Translations under genes and position numbers: made by a program | In this document: positions 1 through 4,921 of the stretch, piece by piece | Numbering within the stretch: the stretch's first letter is position 1 | Layout: every line of letters starts with the position of its first letter | Notes under the pieces: model-generated | What the model was told of the DNA's origin: nothing | Database searches by the model: none | Seen by the model: only the letters and a program-made list of their open reading frames with translations | Source: Nitrospiria bacterium | GTDB taxonomy: Bacteria; Nitrospirota; CAKKRA01; 9FT-COMBO-42-15 | Reading direction: 5' to 3' | DNA: 6,951 nucleotides | NCBI GenBank assembly: GCA_919902475.1 | Contig: CAKKRA010000329.1 | Span: 1-6,951, forward strand

Positions 1-1
1 T

Positions 2-319
2 AATACAATATTCAACGGCGAATTGTGCATTGCATGCGGAGGCTGTGTTGATGTGTGTCCGATGAACTGCCTTAAACTCACAAGCCTCTCAAATCTTGCA
101 GGAGACGAAAATCTTGATAAACTGATTCAGCACAGATACAACATCTCTAAAGAGGATTATGAAAAGAATAAAGATGAAATTCTCTCATCCATAAATGGGG
201 CGGTAATTATAAAGGATGAGGACAAGTGCATCCGCTGCGGACTCTGTGCAAAACGCTGCCCGACAAATACAATAACTATGGAGAAATTTGAATTTGAGGA
301 GGTCTTGGTAAATGAGTGA
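2..319 (+). CDS. Ferredoxin-like protein with two [4Fe-4S] clusters (5' partial)
   Basis: The reading frame is open to the left edge, so the true start lies upstream; a TTG at position 23 sits directly before the first cluster cysteine and is not a credible start. Two complete CxxCxxCxxxCP motifs are visible, one encoded at about 26-61 (CIACGGCVDVCP) and one at about 227-262 (CIRCGLCAKRCP). They are separated by an unusually long linker of about 55 residues that is rich in charged residues and probably helical. Each motif should bind a [4Fe-4S] cluster. No membrane segment is visible in this part. Its stop overlaps the start of the Rieske gene by 8 bases, and the Rieske ribosome binding site lies inside it, so the two are probably translationally coupled. 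It may be a free ferredoxin or the C-terminal part of a larger iron-sulfur or flavin oxidoreductase that exchanges electrons with the Rieske/cyt b complex. The dicluster assignment is sure; the partner is not. Confidence 0.85.
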   Translation, partial: NTIFNGELCIACGGCVDVCPMNCLKLTSLSNLAGDENLDKLIQHRYNISKEDYEKNKDEILSSINGAVIIKDEDKCIRCGLCAKRCPTNTITMEKFEFEEVLVNE

Positions 320-803
320 GAAGGATGTAAAAGAAACTAAGAGCGAAATTACAAGGAGAAAATTCTTTCTCTTTTTCGGCTGGTTTGGAATATTATCTTC
401 CTTAGCAGGCAGTGCGTTGGGTTCAGTAAGATTCATGTTCCCGAATGTCCTGTATGAGCCGCCAACCACATTCAAGATAGGCAAGCCTGCAGACTATCCT
501 CCAAACAGTGTAACCTTTGTGCAGGACCAAAAGCTCTTTGTTGTTCGTGGAAAGGACGGTATTGAAGGGATAAGAATAATATCCTCTGTATGCACGCACA
601 TGGGCTGCACGCCAAAATGGGTGGAGGCAAAAAATCAGTGGGAGTGCCCCTGCCACGGCAGCGTATTCAATCTTAAAGGAGAGGTTACTGCAGGGCCTGC
701 GCCAAAACCATTGCCATGGTATAAGGCTGTAATTGCCAGTGATGGAAAGATTATTGTTAATTCAAAAGACTATGTAAAATCTGATTATCAGATCAAGGTT
801 TAA
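312..803 (+). CDS. Rieske [2Fe-2S] iron-sulfur subunit of a cytochrome bc-type complex
   Basis: This 163-residue protein carries the high-potential electron from the quinol-oxidation site to a c-type cytochrome. The N-terminus has a Tat-type signal (TRRKFF at residues 14-19) followed by a hydrophobic segment at about 18-38, which as in other Rieske subunits probably stays as a membrane anchor. The cluster motifs are CTHMGC (94-99) and CPCHGS (112-117). C94, H96, C112 and H115 are the expected ligands, and C99 and C114 the expected disulfide. The proline loop GPAPKPLPW follows at 128-136. The residue two after the motif serine is F119 instead of the tyrosine usual in mitochondrial and chloroplast Rieske proteins, which predicts a lower midpoint potential and suits menaquinol. 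The start is supported by GAGGAGG at 296-302. It overlaps the ferredoxin gene and precedes the cytochrome b genes in the order usual for this complex. Confidence 0.95.
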   Translation: MSEKDVKETKSEITRRKFFLFFGWFGILSSLAGSALGSVRFMFPNVLYEPPTTFKIGKPADYPPNSVTFVQDQKLFVVRGKDGIEGIRIISSVCTHMGCTPKWVEAKNQWECPCHGSVFNLKGEVTAGPAPKPLPWYKAVIASDGKIIVNSKDYVKSDYQIKV

Positions 804-811
804 TGTTGTTG

Positions 812-831
812 GGCCGCAGCATGCTGCGGCC
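812..831 (+). repeat. Perfect 20-bp palindrome between Rieske and cytochrome b genes
   Basis: GGCCGCAGCA is followed immediately by its exact reverse complement. As RNA this can form a stem of 8-9 GC-rich pairs with a 2-4 base loop, 8 bases after the Rieske stop codon and just before the cytochrome b ribosome binding site at 836-843. No run of T follows, so it is not a standard intrinsic terminator. Likely roles are mRNA processing or stabilisation, or adjusting expression of the Rieske gene relative to cytochrome b. The structure is seen directly; the role is inference. Confidence 0.7.
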
Positions 832-835
832 TATT

Positions 836-843
836 AGGAGGAG
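836..843 (+). promoter_or_regulatory. Ribosome binding site of the cytochrome b gene
   Basis: AGGAGGAG lies 8 bases before the ATG at 852 and 5 bases before a TTG at 849. The spacing favours ATG 852, but the two differ by only one codon and TTG 849 cannot be excluded. Confidence 0.7.
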
Positions 844-851
844 AAAAGTTG

Positions 852-1592
852 ATGAAAATGAACAGACTATGGGAACTGCTGACAAACAACCGCTTCTATA
901 AATCTATATTCAGGCACGGTTACCCGGATGATGAGATCAAACGTTCAGAGGTAGTAACAGGCAACCTGTTTCTGCACATTCAGCCTGTTAAGGTTCATAA
1001 AAATACTATCAGGACAGGATATACGCTAGGTCTCGGCCTTATATCCTTTTATCTATTCATTATACTGACTGTTACAGGCGTACTCCTTATGTTTTACTAT
1101 ATCCCGTCCATAGAGCGCGCCTATAATGACATGAAAGACCTTGAATTTGCGGTCTCCTTCGGCATAATATTCAGAAATCTTCACCGCTGGGGCGCACACG
1201 GTATGGTGGCATTCGTATTCCTTCACATGTGCCGCGTATTTTTCACAGGCGGCTATAAATCGCCGAGGGAATTCAACTGGGGCATTGGCGTAATATTATT
1301 GATTTTAACATTGTTTCTCAGCCTGACAGGCTACCTTCTTCCATGGGACCAGCTCGCATTCTGGGCTATAACAATTGTTGCAAACCTGATTGGAACAACG
1401 CCGCCCGAAAAAATAATGGGCGCAAGCCTAAGGCAGGTAGTCCTCGGTGGAACAATAGTAGGGCAGAATGCATTAATCCGCTTTTATGTAATGCATGTGG
1501 TAGTCCTTCCATTGGTTGCAGCAGCGCTAATCGGAGTCCACTTCTGGAGGATAAGGAAGGACGGCGGCATTTCAAGGCCGGCAGAGGAGTAA
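852..1592 (+). CDS. Cytochrome b N-terminal part (cytochrome b6-like) of a Rieske/cyt b complex
   Basis: This is the di-haem membrane core of a quinol:cytochrome c oxidoreductase, with four predicted helices and 246 residues from ATG 852 (numbering below counts from the in-frame TTG at 849, one more). Haem ligands are H112 and H126 in the second helix, in the motif RNLHRWGAHGMV plus LHMCRV, and H216 and H231 in the fourth. The 15-residue step between the last pair and the motif VGQNALIRFYVMH resemble cytochrome b6 rather than mitochondrial cytochrome b. The protein stops after helix D, as b6 does, and the remaining helices are in the next gene. Length exceeds chloroplast b6 (about 215) through a longer N-terminus. 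The position aligning with the b6 cysteine that binds the extra haem ci appears to be glycine; the only cysteine in the protein is C128. It follows the Rieske gene by 48 bases. Confidence 0.95.
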   Translation: MKMNRLWELLTNNRFYKSIFRHGYPDDEIKRSEVVTGNLFLHIQPVKVHKNTIRTGYTLGLGLISFYLFIILTVTGVLLMFYYIPSIERAYNDMKDLEFAVSFGIIFRNLHRWGAHGMVAFVFLHMCRVFFTGGYKSPREFNWGIGVILLILTLFLSLTGYLLPWDQLAFWAITIVANLIGTTPPEKIMGASLRQVVLGGTIVGQNALIRFYVMHVVVLPLVAAALIGVHFWRIRKDGGISRPAEE

Positions 1593-1640
1593 AAGAGAGA
1601 TTACTCAGGTTAAGATACAAATCTGTGTAGTCAATTTAAA

Positions 1641-1646
1641 GGAGGA
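1641..1646 (+). promoter_or_regulatory. Ribosome binding site that decides a TTG start
   Basis: GGAGGA lies 8 bases before the TTG at 1655. No ATG or GTG occurs in frame at a usable distance; the next methionine is codon 21. This supports TTG as the start of the cytochrome b C-terminal gene. Confidence 0.7.
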
Positions 1647-1654
1647 GCATAAAA

Positions 1655-2194
1655 TTGGACAAGAAAGAAGAAACAGTAATATTCCCAAAGAACCCGAATA
1701 AGACCTACGGTCTTATGGAGCTGACAAAGACAAAGTCCTTTCAGATAGAAAAAGGCCCTGACAATACAGTTACATCATGGCCGCATCTGCTTTTCAGAGA
1801 ATTAATACTTTTTATGGGAGTCTTTATTGCATTAATGATTATCTCCATGGTCTTCAATGCACCCCTTGAAGAACAGGCAAATCCGTCAAATACGCCGAAC
1901 CCTGCAAAGGCGCCGTGGTACTTCTTAGGCCTGCAGGAGATGCTTGCATGGGCGCATCCTTTCTGGGGCGGTATTTTTGTACCAACAGTGGTTACAATTA
2001 TTCTGATACTGACGCCATATTTTGACACAAGCCAGAAGGGAGTTGGTGTATGGTTTGCGCCTGAAAGAAGGATAGCAAACCTGCTATTTACAATCTTTAT
2101 TGTGCTTGCAGTCGGTCTTATTGTTGTTGGTGAATTCTTCCGCGGTCCTAACTGGCAGATATTCTGGCCATGGAATATGCCTTCGCCGCATTAA
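1655..2194 (+). CDS. Cytochrome b C-terminal part (subunit IV-like) of a Rieske/cyt b complex
   Basis: This 179-residue protein supplies the C-terminal helices of cytochrome b and much of the quinol-oxidation (Qo) site. Three membrane segments are predicted at about 48-67, 106-122 and 142-162. The Qo signature, PEWY in mitochondrial b and chloroplast subunit IV, reads APWY at 86-89 (in PAKAPWYFLGLQE), so the glutamate implicated in quinol deprotonation is replaced by proline. The end, FFRGPNWQIFWPW (161-173), is aromatic-rich and lies just after the last helix. The N-terminal 45 residues are soluble and charged. The start is a TTG with a good ribosome binding site. It is separated from the N-terminal part by 62 bases, so this is an ordinary split cytochrome b and not a broken gene. 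It should pair with the preceding protein, the Rieske subunit and the following cytochrome c. Confidence 0.93.
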   Translation: MDKKEETVIFPKNPNKTYGLMELTKTKSFQIEKGPDNTVTSWPHLLFRELILFMGVFIALMIISMVFNAPLEEQANPSNTPNPAKAPWYFLGLQEMLAWAHPFWGGIFVPTVVTIILILTPYFDTSQKGVGVWFAPERRIANLLFTIFIVLAVGLIVVGEFFRGPNWQIFWPWNMPSPH

Positions 2195-2221
2195 AAAAAA
2201 TAAAGATGATGGAGGATTTTA

Positions 2222-3025
2222 ATGATATATAAACTCTTTTTCATATTCGGACTGTCAATTGCTGTTATATTCGGCATTGCTGCTTATGATGACAATAACA
2301 GGGAATGGAAAAAATATCAGACAGAATTTTTAAAGATGGAATTGCAAAGGGCCTCAACACCGGAAGAAAAGGCATCAATAACTCTTGCAAATGAAATAAA
2401 ACAAATAGAGGTGATTGAGTTAAAAAAGGCTGACAGATGCACAACATGCCACATGGGTATTGATAATCCGAAATTTGCAGACGCAAATAAGATTTACAAA
2501 ACCCATCTCAATTTTGAACAGCACCCTTTTGAAAGATTCGGCTGCACTATATGCCACAGAGGACAGGGAAGGGCAACAACTGTCAAGGCTGCGCATGGAG
2601 ACGTGATGAGCTGGGAAGAGACCATGTTGAGAAAGGAATACATACAGGTTTCATGCGGCAAGTGCCACAGCGAGCAGGAGATAAAAGGCGCCCCGCTTCT
2701 TTCGCTTGGAAGAAAATTATTTGCTGAAAAAGGATGCGCCGGATGCCATAAGATAGAAGGCGTGAGCAATGGAAGCATCGGCCCTGAGCTTTCAACAGTC
2801 GGAAGCAAATACAAGCATGAGTTTGACTATACAAGGGTTAAGGGCGAGCACACAGTAGCAAACTGGATTTACGAGCACTTTAAAAACCCGCAGGCTGTAA
2901 CACCCGGCACAATAATGCCGAACTTTAATTTCACAGACGAAGAGGCAAAGGCGCTAACAATTTACATGCTCAGTCTGACAAAGGGAAAAATACCCTACGA
3001 ATACAGGGCAGGAAAGAAGGGGTAA
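2222..3025 (+). CDS. Membrane-anchored tetrahaem cytochrome c, c-type subunit of the Rieske/cyt b complex
   Basis: This 267-residue protein probably stands in for cytochrome c1 or f as the electron exit of the complex. An N-terminal hydrophobic segment (about 3-20) would anchor it with the rest in the periplasm. Four haem-binding motifs are present: CTTCH (73-77), CTICH (108-112), CGKCH (145-149) and CAGCH (172-176). The last lies in a class I cytochrome c domain with GPEL at 187-190 and a methionine ligand candidate M232 in TIMPNF, followed by the usual C-terminal helix near 238-253. The first three form a separate multihaem region of about 90 residues in which H95, H101 and H125 are possible distal ligands. 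Start ATG has GGAGGA at 2211-2216. It lies 27 bases after the subunit IV gene and is the last gene of the operon. The haem count is certain; the exact redox partner downstream is unknown. Confidence 0.93.
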   Translation: MIYKLFFIFGLSIAVIFGIAAYDDNNREWKKYQTEFLKMELQRASTPEEKASITLANEIKQIEVIELKKADRCTTCHMGIDNPKFADANKIYKTHLNFEQHPFERFGCTICHRGQGRATTVKAAHGDVMSWEETMLRKEYIQVSCGKCHSEQEIKGAPLLSLGRKLFAEKGCAGCHKIEGVSNGSIGPELSTVGSKYKHEFDYTRVKGEHTVANWIYEHFKNPQAVTPGTIMPNFNFTDEEAKALTIYMLSLTKGKIPYEYRAGKKG

Positions 3026-3036
3026 GATATCCGCAA

Positions 3037-3055
3037 GGGCGGGTAAACCCCGCCC
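3037..3055 (+). terminator. GC-rich hairpin after the cytochrome c gene, possible terminator
   Basis: GGGCGGG (3037-3043) pairs perfectly with CCCGCCC (3049-3055) across a 5-base loop, 12 bases after the cytochrome c stop codon. Position and stability suit the 3' end of the operon, but the following bases are AAACATTATAG with no T tract. It may act as an mRNA-end stabiliser or as a terminator that needs other factors. Being symmetric, it could also serve transcription from the opposite strand. Confidence 0.45.
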
Positions 3056-3130
3056 AAACATTATAGCTTAGCATATCCTCGGCAACTGCTTTTCCGTAAG
3101 CATGTTAATCTCCCTCCTGCCGTTTATGCA

Positions 3131-3180
3131 GTTTTTTTAAATACAGATGTCCAGAAATATGTTTGTGAAGTGAAAAAAAC
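3131..3180. repeat. AT-rich inverted repeat in the convergent intergenic region
   Basis: GTTTTTTT at 3131-3138 and AAAAAAAC at 3173-3180 are exact reverse complements separated by 34 bases, directly beyond the stop codon of the small minus-strand gene. Together they could fold into a weak A/U stem near the 3' ends of both operons. A role in ending either transcript is possible, but the stem is weak and could be chance in AT-rich sequence. Confidence 0.25.
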
Positions 3181-3438
3181 CTATGTCCTCTTCTCTTTAA
3201 AATTCTTGATAAACTGCCCCACCTGAACGCCGAGATAAACGCACTTGATGTTATTCATGCACTCATCTGCATCCTTCTTTTCAAGATGGGTTGTTAATGC
3301 ATGTTTATCTTTTATGAAATTAATGATATATGCGTTCTTTCCCTCATCAAAAGTAAGCCCAACAGAAATACCGTTCTTTTCTACATCAGGATACATCTGT
3401 AATATCTTCTCTTTTAATGCAACAATCGTATAGGCCAT
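3181..3438 (-). CDS. Small protein of unknown function, last gene of the formate dehydrogenase cluster
   Basis: I do not recognise a named family. The protein has 85 residues from the ATG at 3438, begins MAYTIVALKEKI and ends KNFKEKRT. It looks like a compact soluble alpha/beta protein: a helix near the N-terminus, strands around GISVGLTFD and NAYIINFIKD, then a K/D-rich helical part with two cysteines in the stretch DECMNNIKCVYLG. No signal peptide, membrane segment or CxxC motif is visible. The start at 3438 is chosen over an in-frame ATG at 3450 because GGAGGT (3443-3448) overlaps that upstream codon and is well spaced for 3438. It lies 12 bases after the fdhE stop codon and is surely co-transcribed. 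The position suggests a role in formate dehydrogenase assembly or regulation, which is inference from neighbourhood only. Confidence 0.75.
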   Translation of the reverse strand: MAYTIVALKEKILQMYPDVEKNGISVGLTFDEGKNAYIINFIKDKHALTTHLEKKDADECMNNIKCVYLGVQVGQFIKNFKEKRT

Positions 3439-3442
3439 AACC

Positions 3443-3448
3443 ACCTCC
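3443..3448 (-). promoter_or_regulatory. Ribosome binding site that decides the start of the small protein
   Basis: On the minus strand GGAGGT lies 4 bases before the ATG at 3438 and is formed partly by an upstream in-frame ATG codon (3450-3448). That upstream codon, which follows the fdhE stop codon directly, has no comparable site of its own, so initiation at 3438 is preferred. Confidence 0.65.
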
Positions 3449-3450
3449 AT

Positions 3451-4131
3451 TTATTTAACCATAACCATTCCTAATGGATTTGGCGCTATCCTTTTATACC
3501 CCTTCTCCTGTGCAAGTATGTCAAGGGGGAGGGTAAGAATATCCTCAACAGGATATGAATAAACATTGCCTTTTTTTCTGATATCCACTACCTTTAAGTA
3601 GAGCTTGCACTTATTGCAATAGTTGATTCTATAGCCCTCATCGCCTTCTGTAACAAGATATCCGAGCCACTCATGATTATCATTCCCGCAGAATGGGCAA
3701 TAAAGCCTTTTGAAATCCCATTGCGTCTCGCAAAGGCTGCACACAAGAGACATCCCGCATTCTCTATCCCCTCCCAAAATCCCAATGCTCGGCAAAGAAC
3801 CGCACACAGGGCAGAAGCTATTCTCCCAGTGTTTATTCACAACATCGCCCACTCCATTTAATCCCTTTGCAAGATTTATAAGAAATGCCTTTCTAAGGGT
3901 ATCTTCTTTGCTATCAAGGTCAAAAGGGAGTTTGACAGTCTTTAAAACATAGCGGCCCTTTTTAATCCCGTCTTTTGCATCCTGCAGTTCGCTGCTACTG
4001 ATACTGAGCGATGGAATATCTGCGGCCTTCATAGCATCAAGAAGGTGGTAGTAGTGTTCGAGCAGATTCTTTACTCCTCTTTTTTCTGCTTCTATTAGAA
4101 TATCTTTTGATTTTTCAATTCGGTTAAACAA
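3451..4131 (-). CDS. fdhE: FdhE-type formate dehydrogenase accessory (maturation) protein
   Basis: FdhE proteins are cytoplasmic factors needed for active respiratory formate dehydrogenase; the E. coli protein binds iron through CxxC motifs and interacts with the catalytic subunit. This copy has 226 residues against about 309 in E. coli, mostly through a shorter N-terminal region. Four CxxC pairs are visible: CPVC (107-110), CSLC (131-134), CPFC (145-148) and CNKC (172-175), in contexts such as FCPVCGSLP and LYCPFCGND that are typical of the family. The first 100 residues are mainly helical and there is no signal peptide. The start is a TTG at 4131 with AGGAG at 4140-4144; an ATG closer to that site is out of frame. 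It is on the same strand as the three structural FDH genes but separated from them by a 168-bp gap holding a palindromic repeat, so its expression may be uncoupled from theirs. Confidence 0.9.
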   Translation of the reverse strand: MFNRIEKSKDILIEAEKRGVKNLLEHYYHLLDAMKAADIPSLSISSSELQDAKDGIKKGRYVLKTVKLPFDLDSKEDTLRKAFLINLAKGLNGVGDVVNKHWENSFCPVCGSLPSIGILGGDRECGMSLVCSLCETQWDFKRLYCPFCGNDNHEWLGYLVTEGDEGYRINYCNKCKLYLKVVDIRKKGNVYSYPVEDILTLPLDILAQEKGYKRIAPNPLGMVMVK

Positions 4132-4139
4132 TGTGGCAT

Positions 4140-4144
4140 CTCCT
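4140..4144 (-). promoter_or_regulatory. Ribosome binding site supporting a TTG start for fdhE
   Basis: AGGAG on the minus strand lies 8 bases before the TTG at 4131. No in-frame ATG or GTG is seen in the 28 bases upstream of that TTG. Confidence 0.55.
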
Positions 4145-4155
4145 ATTCTCTCAGG

Positions 4156-4172
4156 ACAGCCGAGACGGCTGT
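4156..4172. repeat. Short perfect hairpin upstream of fdhE
   Basis: ACAGCCG (4156-4162) and CGGCTGT (4166-4172) form a 7-bp perfect stem with the loop AGA, ending 24 bases before the fdhE start codon on the minus strand. It adjoins the larger palindromic element at 4176-4295 and may be part of the same or a second dispersed repeat. No T tract follows on either strand. Confidence 0.6.
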
Positions 4173-4175
4173 TAC

Positions 4176-4295
4176 CCCCTCACCTTAATCCTCTCCCCAA
4201 AGGGGAGAGGAAATAAAAGAATAACCCTCTCTCCGAAAGGAAGAGGAAACAAAAATAACACCCTCTCCCCTCTGGGGAGAGGGTAGGGTGAGGGG
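4176..4295. repeat. 120-bp palindromic intergenic element with three internal hairpins
   Basis: The outer arms CCCCTCACCTTA (4176-4187) and TAGGGTGAGGGG (4284-4295) are inverted repeats with one mismatch. Inside are three hairpins: 4190-4210 (9-bp stem, loop AAA), 4226-4246 (8-bp stem with one bulged base) and 4261-4283 (10-bp stem, loop TCT). Their centres are about 36 bases apart, and the A-rich stretches between them resemble each other (aaataaaagaataa and aaacaaaaataaca), so the unit seems to have been duplicated in tandem. The design is that of a REP- or MITE-like non-coding repeat. Similar C/T-rich and G/A-rich palindromes occur dispersed in many environmental genomes, from general recollection. 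It lies immediately after the FDH cytochrome b stop codon, where it could stabilise or attenuate the transcript reaching fdhE. Confidence 0.8.
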
Positions 4296-4299
4296 TTTA

Positions 4300-4920
4300 C
4301 TACCTCCCTTTCTTAATCACCTGCTTAAACCACTTCTCATGATGATGCCTTGCCCATTGCTCGTCAACCTGACCTGTAAGCAGAGACGATATGGTGCCGG
4401 GATTTGCGAGGGTGCCGAGATAGACATGCGCTAAGACGCCCATCACAAGACCTATCAGTATCATGTCATGGAGGATGTATGAAAGCTGGACAATAATTTT
4501 TGGCAATGCAAGGATCTGAGGAATCCACATAATAATGCCTGTGATGCCGAAGAGTATTCCTGCCCAGAATATCATCTTAAAAAACATCTTCTGCCCTGCA
4601 TTGAATTTTCCTGCAGGAGGCGCCTTTACGTCTTTGCCAAGATATCCTCCAAAGACCCTCAGCCATTCCTTGTCATCCTTATCAAATACTGCTGCCTCGC
4701 CCTTCCACTGAAAATACATCAAAAAGAGTGAAATGATAAATACAACACCTATCCAGTGGTGTATGAACCTTGACAAGTCAACGCCTCCAAAGAGTTTTGT
4801 TATGCCAAAGAAACTTTTATCGTATAACCCTATGCCTGTTAATAAAAGGATTATGAAGCTTATTGCATGTACAGCGTGCACTCCCCTCTCCTTTGTAGTA
4901 TGCCTTTCAATTGTTGGCAT
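4300..4920 (-). CDS. Formate dehydrogenase cytochrome b subunit (gamma, FdnI-like)
   Basis: This integral membrane di-haem cytochrome takes electrons from the Fe-S subunit and reduces quinone. It has 206 residues (E. coli FdnI has 217) with four predicted helices at about 14-32, 54-70, 113-132 and 148-168. H15, H54, H151 and H165 reproduce the spacing of the FdnI haem ligands (18, 57, 155, 169) and are the likely ligands here. The loop motif FNAGQK (106-111) before helix III lies near the quinone site of the family. The short His-rich C-terminus (RHHHEKW) should face the cytoplasm. ATG 4920 is preferred over an in-frame GTG at 4929 because the ribosome binding site GGGAGGTG ends inside that GTG. 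The gene starts 1 base after the Fe-S subunit gene stops, showing tight coupling, and ends next to the palindromic element. Confidence 0.93.
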   Translation of the reverse strand: MPTIERHTTKERGVHAVHAISFIILLLTGIGLYDKSFFGITKLFGGVDLSRFIHHWIGVVFIISLFLMYFQWKGEAAVFDKDDKEWLRVFGGYLGKDVKAPPAGKFNAGQKMFFKMIFWAGILFGITGIIMWIPQILALPKIIVQLSYILHDMILIGLVMGVLAHVYLGTLANPGTISSLLTGQVDEQWARHHHEKWFKQVIKKGR

Positions 4921-4921
4921 G

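Noticed and set aside
1343..1630. 95-codon open frame overlapping the cytochrome b 3' end
   Set aside because: It is out of frame with cytochrome b, which has its haem histidines in this stretch, and its translation has no recognisable features.
849..2194. Split cytochrome b as a frameshifted single gene
   Set aside because: Both halves have their own ribosome binding site, the break falls after helix D as in b6 and subunit IV, and 62 bases separate them. It is a normal split arrangement.
3084..3138. Intrinsic terminator formed by AACTGC, GCAGTT and the following T run
   Set aside because: The stem would have only six pairs around a loop of about 38 bases, too weak to call a terminator.
3439..3450. 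Upstream in-frame ATG of the small fdh-cluster protein
   Set aside because: The codon is part of the GGAGGT that serves ATG 3438 and has no well-placed ribosome binding site of its own.
4190..4283. Regularly spaced palindromes resembling a small CRISPR array
   Set aside because: The intervening sequences are only about 14-15 bases, A-rich and similar to each other, the middle palindrome is degenerate, and outer inverted arms enclose the set. This fits a palindromic repeat element, not repeats with unique spacers.
4132..4299. Separate promoter for fdhE in the gap
   Set aside because: I found no convincing -35 and -10 pair on the minus strand; the region is dominated by the palindromic element, so a promoter cannot be supported.
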